Of a stretch of DNA of 64,000 nt, positions 18,257-28,611 are shown piece after piece. Every line of letters begins with the position of its first letter. Within the stretch, counting starts at the first letter, position 1. The stretch spans positions 5,319,981 to 5,383,980 of the forward strand of contig NZ_LT629732.1 of the NCBI RefSeq assembly GCF_900104745.1. The letters are read 5' to 3'. The notes beneath the pieces were generated by a model, which was not told the DNA's origin, did no database searches, and worked only from the letters and a program-made list of their open reading frames with translations. The position numbers and the translations under genes are program-made. Origin of the DNA: Actinopolymorpha singaporensis (GTDB taxonomy: Bacteria; Actinomycetota; Actinomycetes; Propionibacteriales; Actinopolymorphaceae).

Positions 18257-18928
18257 GTGACCGAGTCGATCCTGCAGGTGGTCCACGAGGTGATGAGCTC
18301 GCCGTGGGTCTACCTGGCGCTGTTCCTGCTCGCCGCGACCGACGCGTTCCTCCCCGCGGTCCCGAGTGAGAGCGTGGTGATCACCGCGGGGGTGTTCGCC
18401 GCTGCGAGCGGTTCGCCCCAGCTCGTGCTGGTCGTGCTCGCGGCCGCCGCCGGAGCACTCGTGGGCGACCACATCTCGTATGCGATCGGCCGCGGCGCGG
18501 GCGGCCGGCTGCTGGCCCGGGCACGGCCGGGCAGCAGGCGGCGCAGGGCGTTCGACCGGGCGGCCGACGCGCTCGCCGAACGCGGCAGCCTGGTGCTGGT
18601 GGTGGCGAGGTACGTACCCGGCGGGCGTACCGCGGTCACCGTCACGATGGGCGCGCTCGGCTACCCGCGCCGCACGTTCACCCGCTTCGACATCCTCGCC
18701 GCGCTGTCGTGGGCGGTCTACTCCGTACTGGTCGGATACATCGGCGGGATGGCGTTCGAGAACGACCCGATCAAGGGCGTCGTCCTCGGCATCGCGCTCG
18801 CGCTCGGGGTCACCGCACTGGTCGAGGTGGCGCGCTACGCACGCCGCAAGCGCCGCCTTCGGGAGGCCGAGAGCCGCGACGAGCTTCTCGTGCCGGCCGC
18901 CGACCAGGAGTCGGCCCGAACGCCTTGA
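18257..18928 (+). CDS. DedA-family membrane protein
   Basis: 223 residues from GTG 18257. Four or more hydrophobic segments surround the DedA/SNARE-associated core with GDHISYAIGRGAGG (about 72-85), the amphipathic arginine motif ARYVPGGRT near 115, and a late membrane helix. The C-terminus is basic then acidic. DedA proteins are proton-dependent flippases for undecaprenyl phosphate or phospholipids in several bacteria. It is a single gene convergent with the inositol locus, with a shared terminator. Confidence 0.88.
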   Translation: MTESILQVVHEVMSSPWVYLALFLLAATDAFLPAVPSESVVITAGVFAAASGSPQLVLVVLAAAAGALVGDHISYAIGRGAGGRLLARARPGSRRRRAFDRAADALAERGSLVLVVARYVPGGRTAVTVTMGALGYPRRTFTRFDILAALSWAVYSVLVGYIGGMAFENDPIKGVVLGIALALGVTALVEVARYARRKRRLREAESRDELLVPAADQESARTP

Positions 18929-18936
18929 CCCGGGGT

Positions 18937-18970
18937 GCGGCGGCACTGTCGTAGGTCTGCGTGCCGCCGC
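18937..18970. terminator. Bidirectional hairpin ending the inositol locus and dedA
   Basis: Perfect 10-bp arms GCGGCGGCAC and GTGCCGCCGC with a 14-nt loop, located between the convergent stops at 18928 (DedA) and 18989 (Gfo/Idh dehydrogenase). Confidence 0.7.
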
Positions 18971-18988
18971 GGGCGAGCCGGCCGGGGA

Positions 18989-20026
18989 TCACCTGGTCGC
19001 GTAGAGCTCCGGTCGCGGTGGCAGCTCCACCGGAACCGGGATGCCCGGCTTGTCCAGGGCCGCCACTCCCGCGGCGGCCGCCACCGTCGCGACGTAGCCG
19101 TCCCAGGCGTCGGCTCCGCGCTGCTCCCCCGCAGCCGCGCCGGTGACCCAGTCCTGCAGCTCGCGCCGGTAGGCCTCGGCGAACCGGTCCCGCCAGTCCA
19201 GCGACACCGTGCTCGTCCGGGTGCGCTCCGCCCGGCGCCGCACCTGGACCGGCTCGTCGAGGTACAGCGACCCGAGCTCACCGACCAGCTCGCAGCGCAC
19301 GTCGTAGCCGTACTGCGCGTTGACGAACACCTCCACGTCGGCAAGCAGTCCACTGGCGGTGCCGAGCAGCACCAGCAGCGGGTCGGTGGTGTCACCGACG
19401 ACCAGTGACGACGGGCGCGGCCGGAACACCGTGACCTGGGTGATCTCCTCATCCAGCAGCCAGCGGATGACGTCGAACTCGTGCACGGCCGAGCCGGTGA
19501 TCAGCCCGGAGCTCGGGGTGTTCGGCCTGGACGAGGCGTTGCGGTGTACGCAGTGCAGCAACAGCGGGGCGCCCACCACGCCCTCCCGCAAGCTCTCCTT
19601 GACATCGACGTAGCCGGGGTCGTAGCGGCGCATGAAGCCCACGCTCACCAGCCGCCGGCCGGCCTTCTCCTCCGCTTCCACGATGCGCAGAGAGCCCTCC
19701 GGGGCCGGCGTGAGCGGTTTCTCGCACAGCACCGGCTTGCCCGCCTGCACGCAGGCGAGGACCAGCTCCTCGTGGGTCGCGTCGGCGGAGGCGACGAGCA
19801 CCGCGTCCACCTCGTCGTCGGCCACCAGACCGAACGGGTCGGAAAGTACGCGCGCTCCGTCGATCCCGGCGATCGCCGCCCGTGCCCGCTCGGCGTCGAG
19901 GTCGGTGACCGCGCTCACCCGGGCACCCGCGACCGACGTGGCGATGGTGCGTACGTGATCCGCACCCATGATCCCGGTGCCGACGACGCCGACGCGGAGT
20001 TCTCGCCCAGGTTCGCGTTCAGCCAC
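18989..20026 (-). CDS. iolG: Gfo/Idh/MocA oxidoreductase, probable inositol 2-dehydrogenase
   Basis: 345 residues from GTG 20026. The N-terminal NAD(P) fold starts VGVVGTGIMGADH, EKP is near 97 (the catalytic-lysine motif), then VGFMRRYDPGY near 128 and SAVHEFDVIRW near 180, which supplies the D/H pair of inositol dehydrogenases. It would oxidise an inositol isomer to an inosose. It is the last gene of the inositol locus and overlaps iolE by 8 bp. This is the second Gfo/Idh enzyme of the locus (the other is at 30595), so it may handle a different isomer such as scyllo- or D-chiro-inositol. Confidence 0.85.
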   Translation of the reverse strand: MAEREPGRELRVGVVGTGIMGADHVRTIATSVAGARVSAVTDLDAERARAAIAGIDGARVLSDPFGLVADDEVDAVLVASADATHEELVLACVQAGKPVLCEKPLTPAPEGSLRIVEAEEKAGRRLVSVGFMRRYDPGYVDVKESLREGVVGAPLLLHCVHRNASSRPNTPSSGLITGSAVHEFDVIRWLLDEEITQVTVFRPRPSSLVVGDTTDPLLVLLGTASGLLADVEVFVNAQYGYDVRCELVGELGSLYLDEPVQVRRRAERTRTSTVSLDWRDRFAEAYRRELQDWVTGAAAGEQRGADAWDGYVATVAAAAGVAALDKPGIPVPVELPPRPELYATR

Positions 20027-20936
20027 GGTGGTTCACCTCCGCGCCCAGTGCCGGCACGACAGTGTCGCGGAGGTACGCGATGCTGCGGCGGACGTCGTGG
20101 ACCGGACCCTCGCCGGCGGCGGGAGCACCGCCCAGCGCGGTGTCCTGCTCCAGGACGTACCACCCGGTGAAGCCCGCCCGCTCCAGCTCGACCACCACGC
20201 CGGTGATGTCGAGGTCGCCGTCGCCCAGCGGGGCGAACAGCCCCCGTCGCACGGCGTCCACCCAGCCGAAGGCACCGGCGTTGAACTCCGCCGCGACGTC
20301 GTTGCGCACGTCCTTCAGGTGCACGTGCCCCACCCGCTCGGGTGCGGACTTCGCCAGCTCCAGCGGGTCCGCCCCTCCGACGGCCAGATGGCCGGTGTCC
20401 AGGCACAGCGGCACGTCGCTGCGGGCCAGCAACTGGCGTACCGACTCGGCGGACTCGATCGCCGTGCCCACGTGCGGGTGCAGCGTCGTGCGCATCCCCA
20501 GGCCGGCCACGAGGTCCCGCACCCGGTCGAGGTTGTGCACCAGGTGCTTCCACTGATCCTCGTCGAGCACGACCTTGCTGTCGTACCCCGCCGGCCCGGC
20601 GTCCGCGGCCAGCACCACGACCTGCGACCCGGCGGCGGCCAGGGTGCGGATCGCCGCCTCCGCCTCGGTGAGGTCGACCTGGGCGCCGACGTGCAGCGTC
20701 ACCGGCAGGAACCCGCCGACCAGGCTGAGCCCGTGGGTCTCCAGCGTGGCCCGGACCGCATCGGTGTCCGCGCCGAGGTAACCGGTGGGACCGAGCTCCG
20801 TCGCCGCCAGCCCGAGCTCGGCCATCTGCGCGAGCACCAGCGAGGCCGGCAGCTCGTGGCCCCAGCCCGGTGCCTCGCACACTCCCCAGGAGATGGGGGC
20901 ACCGGCCACCCTGCCGGTCAGAGGTCCCAGGTCCAT
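20019..20936 (-). CDS. iolE: Sugar isomerase-type TIM barrel, probable inosose dehydratase
   Basis: 305 residues from ATG 20936, nine bases after AGGAG; the in-frame TTG 20945 sits too close to that site. The xylose-isomerase-like fold begins AGAPISWGVCEAPGWG. Metal-site residues are seen in TTLHPHVGT, LCLDTGHLAVGG, GHVHLKDV and YVLEQD (E/D/H/E pattern). IolE dehydrates scyllo-inosose to a 1,2-dione. The position between the ABC transporter and a dehydrogenase in an otherwise complete inositol locus supports this over a generic epimerase. Confidence 0.8.
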   Translation of the reverse strand: MDLGPLTGRVAGAPISWGVCEAPGWGHELPASLVLAQMAELGLAATELGPTGYLGADTDAVRATLETHGLSLVGGFLPVTLHVGAQVDLTEAEAAIRTLAAAGSQVVVLAADAGPAGYDSKVVLDEDQWKHLVHNLDRVRDLVAGLGMRTTLHPHVGTAIESAESVRQLLARSDVPLCLDTGHLAVGGADPLELAKSAPERVGHVHLKDVRNDVAAEFNAGAFGWVDAVRRGLFAPLGDGDLDITGVVVELERAGFTGWYVLEQDTALGGAPAAGEGPVHDVRRSIAYLRDTVVPALGAEVNHRG

Positions 20937-20994
20937 ACGTGTCAACTCCTTGTTGCGTGTCTCGTGGTGTTGCCGTGATTCTTGGCGTTGCTCG

Positions 20995-21807
20995 TTACTT
21001 CTCGCTGAGCTCGTGGCTCAGCGCCTCCAGCTCCGCACCGCCGGCCATCTCCCGCGTGAGGTCGGCGACGCCGATGTCCGCCCGTACGTGACTCCCGGCC
21101 ATCCTGCCTCGCTTCAACAGCACAAAGCGGTCACCCACGAGGTAGGCATGGTGCGGATTGTGCGTGATGAACACCACGCCGAGCCCCTCCTCCCGGGCGG
21201 CGGCGACGTACTTCAGTACGACACCCGACTGTTTCACCCCGAGGGCGGCGGTGGGTTCGTCCAGGATCAGGACCCTCGCACCGAAATACACCGCACGGGC
21301 GATCGCCACGGACTGTCGCTCGCCGCCGGACAGCGTGCCGATCGGCTGGTCGACGTCGCGCAGGTGGATCCCCATCCGGGCCAGTTCCTCCCGGGTGGTG
21401 GACCGCATCCGCCCGACGTCCAGCCGCCGCAACGGCCCCTTGCCCCTGGTGAGTTCCGAACCGAGGAAGAAGTTCCGCCACACCGGCATCAGCGGCACGA
21501 CCGCGAGGTCCTGGTACACCGTGGCGATCCCGGCGTCCAGCGCCTGCCGCGGGCTCGCGAAGGTCGTGGGTGTGCCGTCCACCCGCAACTCCCCCGAGGT
21601 GTGCGCGTGCGCGCCGGACAGGATCTTGATCAGCGTGGACTTGCCCGCTCCGTTGTCGCCGAGCACACAGATGACCTCCGCGGCCCGCACGGTGACGCTC
21701 ACCTCGTGCAGGGCGACGACACTGCCGTACGACTTGCCGATCCGGTCCGCCTCCACCAGCGGTGTGCCCACGACGGCCGGGGTGGCGCGCTCTTCCGTGG
21801 TGCTCAC
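20995..21807 (-). CDS. Sugar ABC transporter ATP-binding protein (inositol importer)
   Basis: 270 residues from GTG 21807, which overlaps the permease stop (GTGA). Walker A is GDNGAGKST, the signature LSGGERQSV and Walker [12 protein letters not shown]. Unlike RbsA/XylG-type ATPases of about 500 residues with two cassettes, this has a single cassette, as in FrcA-type transporters. It energises uptake through the upstream permease and lipoprotein. Substrate inferred as inositol from the locus. Confidence 0.9.
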   Translation of the reverse strand: MSTTEERATPAVVGTPLVEADRIGKSYGSVVALHEVSVTVRAAEVICVLGDNGAGKSTLIKILSGAHAHTSGELRVDGTPTTFASPRQALDAGIATVYQDLAVVPLMPVWRNFFLGSELTRGKGPLRRLDVGRMRSTTREELARMGIHLRDVDQPIGTLSGGERQSVAIARAVYFGARVLILDEPTAALGVKQSGVVLKYVAAAREEGLGVVFITHNPHHAYLVGDRFVLLKRGRMAGSHVRADIGVADLTREMAGGAELEALSHELSEK

Positions 21808-22877
21808 CGGCTCACCTCCGCCCGCCTGCGCACGTAGGTGTTGACGAGCACGGCCGCCAGCAGCATCACGCCGAGGAACGTCTTCAGCCAGTTGTTGTCC
21901 CACTGGGCGAAGACGATGCCCTGGTAGGTCATGCCGTAGATGAGAGCGCCGAGCGCCGCGCCGATGGCCGAGCCGTACCCGCCGGTCAGCAGGCAGCCGC
22001 CCACCACGGCACAGATGATGTAGATGAACTCCTGGCCGACCCCGGTGGACGCCTGCACGGTGGACGTACGGAACAACTGCAGCATGCCGGCCAGCCAGCC
22101 CGCCGCGGCGGTCGTCATGAACAGTCCGACCTTGGTGGTCAGCACGGGTACGCCGACCTGGCGGGCACTGGTCTGTGCCCCGCCGACGGCGAAGATCCAG
22201 TTGCCGGCACGCGTCCTCAGCAGTATCCACGTGGCGACCGCGGCCAGCCCGATCCACCAGGCGATGGAGACCTGGAACACCGTTCCGAACGCCACGACCG
22301 TCGAACCGAAGATCCACTTCACGTCGTAGAAACCGGGTACCCGGTCCAGTCCCTGCACCGCCACCTGTCCGATGAGCGCCTTGGTGACCGCGAGGTTGAG
22401 CCCCTGCAGAACGAAGAACGTGCCCAGCGTGACGATGAAGCTCGGCAGGCCGGTGCGCATCACCAGCAGGCCGTTGCCCGCCCCCACCAGCAGGGCGAAC
22501 GCCAGCGCCAGCACCACCGCCAACCACACGTTGACACCGGAGTGCGTGGTGAGGATGCCGACGATCAGGCCGGTGGAGCCGACCATCGTGCCGGCCGACA
22601 GATCGAACTCGCCGCCGATCATCAGCAGCGCCACCGCGATCGCCATGATCCCGAACAGCGCCGCGGAGTCCAGCCAGGTGGCGACGCCACCCGGGGTGAG
22701 GAACGTGCGGGTCATCGCGGCGAAGAACGCGAACACCGCCACCGCCGCGACGGCCGCGCCGACCTCGGGCCGGCGGAGCACCCGCGTGAGCGTGCTCACC
22801 GCGCCCGGTGGCTCCTCGGTGTGCTCGGAGGGCTCGGCACTTCGCGCGCCCCGCGTGCGCACGGGTTCGGAGGCCAT
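21804..22877 (-). CDS. Sugar ABC transporter permease (inositol importer)
   Basis: 357-residue integral membrane protein of the BPD_transp_2 (RbsC-like) family with about nine or ten hydrophobic segments; GGEFDLSAG (near 95) is the family signature. Start ATG 22877 lies 4 bp past the binding-protein stop; an upstream in-frame ATG at 22970 would overlap it. Residues 1-30 are polar and cytoplasmic. It is cotranscribed with the binding protein and ATPase. Confidence 0.9.
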   Translation of the reverse strand: MASEPVRTRGARSAEPSEHTEEPPGAVSTLTRVLRRPEVGAAVAAVAVFAFFAAMTRTFLTPGGVATWLDSAALFGIMAIAVALLMIGGEFDLSAGTMVGSTGLIVGILTTHSGVNVWLAVVLALAFALLVGAGNGLLVMRTGLPSFIVTLGTFFVLQGLNLAVTKALIGQVAVQGLDRVPGFYDVKWIFGSTVVAFGTVFQVSIAWWIGLAAVATWILLRTRAGNWIFAVGGAQTSARQVGVPVLTTKVGLFMTTAAAGWLAGMLQLFRTSTVQASTGVGQEFIYIICAVVGGCLLTGGYGSAIGAALGALIYGMTYQGIVFAQWDNNWLKTFLGVMLLAAVLVNTYVRRRAEVSR

Positions 22878-22881
22878 GGCG

Positions 22882-23922
22882 TCACCGTGTCCCGCGGTCG
22901 GCGAACCTGCCGACCTGCTCGGCGTTCTCCTTGGTGACGAAGCCCGGCCCGGAGTAGACCGGCTGCCCACCGCCGACGTCGTTGCCGTTGCGGACCTTCA
23001 GCGCCACGAACACCACCGGCAGATAGCCCTGCAGGTAGGGCTGCTGGTCGACCGCGAACAGCATATCGCCCCGCGCGATCGCCGCGCAGATGTCGGCGGA
23101 CACGTCGAACGTCGCCAGCTTCGCCTTGCTCCCGGCCTCCTGCCGGGCCGATACGGCGGCCTTGGCGATCACCGGGTTGAGGGTGAGCACACCGTCGACG
23201 CTCTTGTCGGCGAGCAGCTGGGCCTTGATGGTGTTCTGTGCGTCGGCGACGTTGGACACGTCCACCTGAAGGTTGCGGACCGTGCCGCCGAGGGTCTTGC
23301 GTACGCCGTTGCAGCGGGCCTCCAGGCCGACGTTGCCGGCCTCGTGCACCACGCACAGCACCTTCTTCACCCCTGCTTCGGCGAGCTTGCGGCCGGCCGC
23401 CTCGCCGGCCAGTTCCTCGCTCTGCCCGACGTGGGTGATCGCGCCGAACTCCTTGTACTTCTCCAGGCCGGAGTTCATCGTGACGACAGGGATGCCTGCC
23501 TTGACCGCCCGGTGGACGCTCTCCCGCACGCCGTCCGGGTTGGCCATCGACACGACCAGTCCGTCCACGTGCGAAGCGACGGCGTTGTCGATCAGCTGGC
23601 TCTGCCGGGCCGGGTCGCCGTCACCGTTGTAGGTGACCTTGACGTGCTCGTCCTTGCCTGCCTGGTCCGCCCCGGACTTCACGATGTCCCAGAACGAGTC
23701 ACCGGCCTGGCCGTGGGTGACCACCGCGACGGTGAGGTCGGACTTCGCCGCACCGCCCTTGTCGCCACCGGCCTTGTCCCCACCACCTCCGGCGGCGGCA
23801 CCTCCACCACCACCGGCGCCGCCCGCGTCGGTGCCCGACTGCTGCGGCGCGGAGTTGGAACAGCCGGCAAGGGTGAGCATCGCCGCCACGGCGAACACAC
23901 CGAGCCCACGGACGAATCTCAT
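22882..23922 (-). CDS. Sugar ABC transporter substrate-binding lipoprotein (inositol importer)
   Basis: 346 residues from ATG 23922 (GGGGAGG eight bases upstream). A signal peptide with lipobox LAGC near residue 20 is followed by a Gly/Ala-rich linker and a periplasmic-binding-protein type 1 domain (QAGDSFWDIVKSGADQAG near 75, MANPDGVRESVHRA near 140, TFDVSADICAAI). Anchored outside the membrane, it delivers substrate to the permease. A 192-bp gap with degenerate repeats separates it from mmsA, so the transporter genes may have their own promoter or mRNA processing site. Confidence 0.9.
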   Translation of the reverse strand: MRFVRGLGVFAVAAMLTLAGCSNSAPQQSGTDAGGAGGGGGAAAGGGGDKAGGDKGGAAKSDLTVAVVTHGQAGDSFWDIVKSGADQAGKDEHVKVTYNGDGDPARQSQLIDNAVASHVDGLVVSMANPDGVRESVHRAVKAGIPVVTMNSGLEKYKEFGAITHVGQSEELAGEAAGRKLAEAGVKKVLCVVHEAGNVGLEARCNGVRKTLGGTVRNLQVDVSNVADAQNTIKAQLLADKSVDGVLTLNPVIAKAAVSARQEAGSKAKLATFDVSADICAAIARGDMLFAVDQQPYLQGYLPVVFVALKVRNGNDVGGGQPVYSGPGFVTKENAEQVGRFADRGTR

Positions 23923-24115
23923 CGGTCCTCCCCTTCGAAAGGTCGGCATACGACCGGGCCATCGCTTCGGAACCTGCGTAGCTGCCTTGCTGCGTTGCGG
24001 TGTCGCCGTACTGTGTCGCTACGTCACTACGTCGCTGCGTTGCTGCACTGCTGCACTTGCGGGTCACGCCGAGGTCGGTCGTACCGGCCTGCCGGGTGGG
24101 GATCTCCGCTCTTCG
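23923..24115. other. Gap between mmsA and transporter genes with degenerate repeats
   Basis: Between 23975 and 24065 there are many imperfect copies of GTCGCTACGT / GCTGCGTTGCTGC-like words. The region is less GC-rich than its flanks. No ORF, clear hairpin or promoter was found. Confidence 0.4.
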
Positions 24116-25681
24116 TCAGCCCGACGTCGGGAAGTGGAACGCCGCGTCGGAGACGTGGTCCACGTGCGGCCACCGGGAGGTGACCGCCTTGCCCCGGGTG
24201 TAGAAGCCGACACCCTCCGGGCCGTGGACGTGCCGGTCGCCGAACAAGGAGTCCTTCCAGCCACCGAAGCTGTAGAACGCCATCGGGACCGGGATCGGCA
24301 CGTTGACGCCGATCATTCCCACGGTGACCCGACGCTGGAACGTCCGCGCCGTCTCTCCGCTGTCGGTGAAGATCGCGGTGCCGTTGCCGTAGAGGTTCGC
24401 GTTCACCAGTGCGATCGCCTCGGCCAGGGTCTCCGCCCGCAGCACCACCAGGACCGGGCCGAAGATCTCCTCCTGGTAGACGCTCATCGCCGGCGTCACC
24501 TGGTCGAGCAGGTTCGGGCCTACGAAGAACCCGTCCTCGTACCCGCCGACACGGAGGCCGCGGCCGTCCACGACCAGCGTCGCGCCCTCTTCCGTCCCCC
24601 GCTGGACGGCCGCGACCACGCGGTCACGGGCCTGCGGGGTGACGACCGGACCCATCTCGGCGGTGTCGTCCACACCCGGGCCGACCTTCACCGTGGCGGC
24701 GCGCTCGCGCAGCTTCTCCACCAGGGCGTCGCCCGCGGCACCGACCGCCACCACGGCCGAGATCGCCATGCAGCGCTGACCGGCCGAGCCGTACGCGGCC
24801 GCGGTGATGTGGTCGGCGGCGAAGTCCAGGTCGGCGTCGGGCATCACCACCGCGTGGTTCTTCGCACCACCGAGCGCCTGCACCCGCTTGCCGGCCTTCG
24901 CGGCGTTCTGATGGACGTACTTCGCGATCGGGGTCGACCCGACGAACGACACGGCGGCCACGTCGGGGTGCTCGAGCAACGCGTCGACCGCCTCCTTGTC
25001 CCCGTGCACGACGTTGAACACACCGTCGGGCAGGCCCGCCTGCTGCCACAGCTCGGCGATCAGCCTGGACGCCGACGGGTCACGCTCGGAGGGCTTGAGC
25101 ACGAACGTGTTGCCGCAGGCGATCGCGATCGGGAACATCCACATCGGCACCATGACGGGGAAGTTGAACGGCGTGATGCCGGCCACCACTCCCAGCGGCT
25201 GCCGGAACGAGTACGCGTCCACCCCGGAGGAGACCTGCTCGGAGAACTCGCCCTTCAGCAGTTGGGGAATCCCGCAGGCGAACTCCACGACCTCCAGCCC
25301 GCGCAGCACCTCTCCGCGCGCGTCGGAGAGCACCTTGCCGTGCTCGGCGGTGACGATCCGGGCCAGGTCGTCGACGTGCCGGTTGACCAGCTCACGGAAC
25401 GAGAAGAGGATCTTCGCCCGCTTGCTGACCGACACGTCCTGCCAGCCGGCGAACGCCTTCGCCGCGGTCTGCACGGCGAGGTCGACGTCCGTCGGCGTAC
25501 CCAGCACCACCTCCGCCTGGCGGGCGCCGGTCGCGGGGTTCCACACCGGACCGCGACGGGTCGAGGTGCCGGGCGTCGGGACACCGCCGATCCAGTGTTC
25601 GACGATGCTCGGGCGGCCCTCCCCGGACGTGGCCGGGCCGCGCGTGGTGCTGCCGCTGCTGGTGGAGTCGCTGGTGGACAT
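24116..25681 (-). CDS. mmsA: Methylmalonate-semialdehyde dehydrogenase (CoA-acylating)
   Basis: Last step of inositol breakdown: converts malonate semialdehyde to acetyl-CoA (methylmalonate semialdehyde to propionyl-CoA in valine catabolism). 521 residues from ATG 25681, preceded by AGAAGG. ALDH motifs: [13 protein letters not shown] near 175, [18 protein letters not shown] near 265, catalytic Cys in SAGQRCMA near 317 and QEEIFGPVL near 420. The first 25 residues are Ser/Thr-rich and non-conserved. An upstream open frame to 26077 overlaps iolD and is not coding. It sits between iolD and the transporter. Confidence 0.92.
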   Translation of the reverse strand: MSTSDSTSSGSTTRGPATSGEGRPSIVEHWIGGVPTPGTSTRRGPVWNPATGARQAEVVLGTPTDVDLAVQTAAKAFAGWQDVSVSKRAKILFSFRELVNRHVDDLARIVTAEHGKVLSDARGEVLRGLEVVEFACGIPQLLKGEFSEQVSSGVDAYSFRQPLGVVAGITPFNFPVMVPMWMFPIAIACGNTFVLKPSERDPSASRLIAELWQQAGLPDGVFNVVHGDKEAVDALLEHPDVAAVSFVGSTPIAKYVHQNAAKAGKRVQALGGAKNHAVVMPDADLDFAADHITAAAYGSAGQRCMAISAVVAVGAAGDALVEKLRERAATVKVGPGVDDTAEMGPVVTPQARDRVVAAVQRGTEEGATLVVDGRGLRVGGYEDGFFVGPNLLDQVTPAMSVYQEEIFGPVLVVLRAETLAEAIALVNANLYGNGTAIFTDSGETARTFQRRVTVGMIGVNVPIPVPMAFYSFGGWKDSLFGDRHVHGPEGVGFYTRGKAVTSRWPHVDHVSDAAFHFPTSG

Positions 25682-25787
25682 GACCGAAACCTTCTTCTTG
25701 GTAGTGCCGCGTGTGGTGCCTGGTGGTGGCGCCCGGTTGGTGCCGGCGGTGGTCCCCGGCGGACGCCGTCGTCCTACAGCTGCCGAC

Positions 25788-27677
25788 CTACAGGTAGTGC
25801 CGCTGGCTGGGTTTGTTCTTGTCGTACTCCGCCCGCGCCCGTTGCGTCGCCTCCAGCGTCGAGACCTCGGCGACCGGGACGTCCCACCACGCCTGCGAGT
25901 CGGGAGCACCGGTGAGCGGATCGGTCTCCACGTGCACAAGGGTGGTCCGGGTGGCCTCACGAGCCTTCGCCAGCGCGGAGCGCAACTCCTCCAGGCTGCC
26001 GGCGCGGATGACGTCGGCGCCCAGGCTGGCGGCGTTTGCGGCGAGGTCCACCGGGAGCACGTCGCCGTCCAGCGCACCGGTCTTCGGGTTGCGGTAGCGG
26101 TAGCTGGTGGCGAAGCGCTCGGAGCCGACCGACTCCGACAGCGAGCCGATCGAGGCGTAGCCGTGGTTCTGCACCAGGACGATGGTGAGCTTGACGTTCT
26201 CCTGCACCGCGGTGACGATCTCCTGCGCCAGCATGAGGTAGGAGCCGTCGCCGACCAGGACGATCACCTCCCGGTCCGGCGCCGCCATCCGCACGCCGAG
26301 TCCGGCGGCGATCTCGTAGCCCATGCAGGAGTAGCCGTACTCCACGTGGTACTGCTTCGGGTCCCTGGCGCGGAACAGCTTGTGCAGCTCACCCGGCATG
26401 CTGCCGGCGGCGTTGATCACCACGCCGCGTTCGCCGGCCGCCTCGTTGACCGCATCGAGCACGGCGGTCTGGGCGAGGTTGGTGGGCGCGGTCGCGGCGT
26501 ACGCACCGTCGACGACCCGCTGCCAGTTGCCGGCCAGTTCGGCCGTACGGCCGCGGTAGTCGGTGTCGACCTGCCAGCCGGACAGGCGTTCGCCCAGCGC
26601 TGTCAACGCTGCCTTGGCATCGGCGACCACCGCCAGCCCGGCGTGCTTGGCCGCATCGAAGGACGCCACGTTGACGTTGACGAACCGCACGTCCGGGTTG
26701 GCGAACACGCTCCTGGACGCGGTGGTGAAGTCGCTGTAGCGGGTGCCGACACCGATCACCACGTCGGCCTGCGCGGCCAGCTCGTTGGCGGCGGTGGTGC
26801 CGGTCGCGCCGATCGCACCGACGGCGGCCGGATGGTCCCACGTCAAGGAGCCCTTGCCCGCCTGGGTCTCCGCGACCGGAACGCCCGTCGCCGCGGCGAA
26901 GTCGGCCAGTGACTGCGTCGCGCCGGAGTAGATCACCCCGCCACCCGCGACCAGCAGCGGCCGCCGGGCGGAGCGGATCAGTTCCACGGCGCGGTCCAGC
27001 ACCGCCGGCTCCGGCACCGGGCGGGCGACGTGCCAGACCCTGCGGGCGAAGAACTCCACCGGCCAGTCGTGGCTCTCGGCCTGGACGTCCTGGGGCAGTG
27101 CGAGTGTCACCGCACCGGTCTCCGCCGGGTCGGTGAGCACCCGCATCGCCGCCAACGCGGCCGGGACCAGCTGTTCCGGGCGGTTGATCCGGTCCCAGTA
27201 CCTCGACACCGGACGCAAGGTGTCGTTGACGGAGACGTCGTACGAACGTGGGTCCTCCAGCTCCTGCAGCACCGGGTTGGCGACCCGGGTGGCGAAGATG
27301 TCGCCGGGCAGCAACAGGACGGGGATCCGGTTGATCGTGGCCAGGGCGGCGCCGGTCACCAGGTTGGTGGCGCCGGGGCCGATGGACGTCGTACACGCGA
27401 AGGTCTGCAGCCGGTCACGCATCCGGGCGAAGCCGACCGCCGCGTGCACCATCGCCTGCTCGTTGCGTGACTGGTAGTACGGCAGCTCGTCGGGGTCGGC
27501 GTGGGCGGCCTGTGCCAGCGCCTGCCCCACACCCGCGACGTTGCCGTGCCCGAAGATGCCGAAGCAACCGGCGAAGAACCGCTGCTCCACACCGTCGCGC
27601 TCCGACCACTGCGCGGCCAGGAACCTGACGAGGGCCTGCCCCACCGTCAGCCGGACCGTGGATGCGCCGTCGCTCAT
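25788..27677 (-). CDS. iolD: 3D-(3,5/4)-trihydroxycyclohexane-1,2-dione hydrolase
   Basis: Thiamin-diphosphate enzyme opening the inositol ring to 5-deoxy-glucuronate. 629 residues, the expected size. N-terminal Pyr domain with [13 protein letters not shown] near 28; central domain; C-terminal PP domain with [16 protein letters not shown] near 490 (GDG...N thiamin/Mg motif) and [11 protein letters not shown]. Start ATG 27677. It is separated from iolB by 67 bp containing 12-bp tandem repeats. Confidence 0.93.
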   Translation of the reverse strand: MSDGASTVRLTVGQALVRFLAAQWSERDGVEQRFFAGCFGIFGHGNVAGVGQALAQAAHADPDELPYYQSRNEQAMVHAAVGFARMRDRLQTFACTTSIGPGATNLVTGAALATINRIPVLLLPGDIFATRVANPVLQELEDPRSYDVSVNDTLRPVSRYWDRINRPEQLVPAALAAMRVLTDPAETGAVTLALPQDVQAESHDWPVEFFARRVWHVARPVPEPAVLDRAVELIRSARRPLLVAGGGVIYSGATQSLADFAAATGVPVAETQAGKGSLTWDHPAAVGAIGATGTTAANELAAQADVVIGVGTRYSDFTTASRSVFANPDVRFVNVNVASFDAAKHAGLAVVADAKAALTALGERLSGWQVDTDYRGRTAELAGNWQRVVDGAYAATAPTNLAQTAVLDAVNEAAGERGVVINAAGSMPGELHKLFRARDPKQYHVEYGYSCMGYEIAAGLGVRMAAPDREVIVLVGDGSYLMLAQEIVTAVQENVKLTIVLVQNHGYASIGSLSESVGSERFATSYRYRNPKTGALDGDVLPVDLAANAASLGADVIRAGSLEELRSALAKAREATRTTLVHVETDPLTGAPDSQAWWDVPVAEVSTLEATQRARAEYDKNKPSQRHYL

Positions 27678-27691
27678 CGCTGCCCTCCGTT

Positions 27692-27763
27692 GTTCGTCGT
27701 CAGGTTCGTCGTCAGGGTCGTCAACAGGGTCGTCAACAGGCTCGTCATCGGTTCGTCATCGGC
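27692..27763. repeat. Six 12-bp tandem repeats between iolB and iolD
   Basis: Units GTTCGTCGTCAG (twice), GGTCGTCAACAG (twice) and two GTCATCGG-type units follow each other without gaps, covering the last iolB codons and most of the intergenic gap. It may space translation of the two genes or be neutral slippage. Confidence 0.8.
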
Positions 27764-28611
27764 AGTCGGGGATCGACGGGTTGGTCGGTCCAGGTGTCGC
27801 GGATCCAGCCGTGGGCCGGGTCGTCGCAGATCAGCCAGGCCCGGTCGGGCGAGGGTCCGGCCATCACGTTCAGGTAGTACAGGTCGTAGCCGGGCACTGC
27901 CATCGACGGACCGTGCCAGCCGTGTGGGATCGTCACCACGTCGCCGGTGCGGACCTCCGCCAGCACGTCGATCGGGCGCTCCGGAGTGCCGTAGACGCGC
28001 TGGTAGGCGACGCCGGGACCGGTGGGGCCGTCGGCGACCTCGAAGTAGTAGATCTCCTCCAGCGGGCACTCCTGCCCGGGCCGGTCCTCGTCGTGCTTGT
28101 GCGGCGGGTACGACGACCAGTTGCCGCCGGGAGTGAGCACCTCCACCGCGATCAGCTTGTCCGCCTCGAAGACGCCCGCGGCGGCGAAGTTGTGTACCTC
28201 ACGGCTGCACTGCCCGGCGCCGCGCAACTCCACCGGTACCTGGTCGGCCGGGCCGTACCGCACCGGCAACCGGCGTTCGCAGCGCGCGGACGGCAGCGCC
28301 ACCCTTGCGCCGGTACGCGAGGAGACGGTGACCTCGGCGCCCCGCGGCACGTACACGAAGTCGCTCACGCCTGAGAACACGTCCGCCCGGCCGGCCAGGT
28401 CGTACGCCGTGCCCTCGCACTCCACGCGTACGTCCTGCCCGGACAGCGGCAGCACCACCAGCTCGTCCTCGCCGGTGGAGAAGGCGTGCGAGGCGCCGGC
28501 GGCGAGGTCGAGCGTGGAGAGGCCACTGTAGGTCCAGCCGGCCTGTTTGGGCGTGAGCCGCAGGCTCCAGCCGTCCTCCGCCAGCGACCCGGCGGGTAGG
28601 TGGTGGTTCAC
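27745..28611 (-). CDS. iolB: 5-deoxy-glucuronate isomerase
   Basis: Cupin-fold isomerase converting 5-deoxy-glucuronate to 5-dehydro-2-deoxy-D-gluconate. 288 residues. Metal ligands lie in SYPPHKHDED (HxH with acidic residues, near 168) and PHGWHGPSMA (near 233). GTG 28611 overlaps the stop of the upstream barrel-protein gene by 4 bp, so translation is coupled. Confidence 0.92.
   Translation of the reverse strand: MNHHLPAGSLAEDGWSLRLTPKQAGWTYSGLSTLDLAAGASHAFSTGEDELVVLPLSGQDVRVECEGTAYDLAGRADVFSGVSDFVYVPRGAEVTVSSRTGARVALPSARCERRLPVRYGPADQVPVELRGAGQCSREVHNFAAAGVFEADKLIAVEVLTPGGNWSSYPPHKHDEDRPGQECPLEEIYYFEVADGPTGPGVAYQRVYGTPERPIDVLAEVRTGDVVTIPHGWHGPSMAVPGYDLYYLNVMAGPSPDRAWLICDDPAHGWIRDTWTDQPVDPRLPMTNR

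Noticed and set aside
20995-22527. ATP-binding protein extended to about 510 residues as a two-cassette RbsA-type ATPase
   Set aside because: The N-terminal 240 codons are the permease gene read in a wrong frame; only one Walker A/signature/Walker B set is present, from GTG 21807.
25682-26077. N-terminal extension of mmsA by 132 codons
   Set aside because: The extension overlaps the 3' end of iolD on the same strand, is Arg/Thr/Pro-rich and unlike any aldehyde dehydrogenase.
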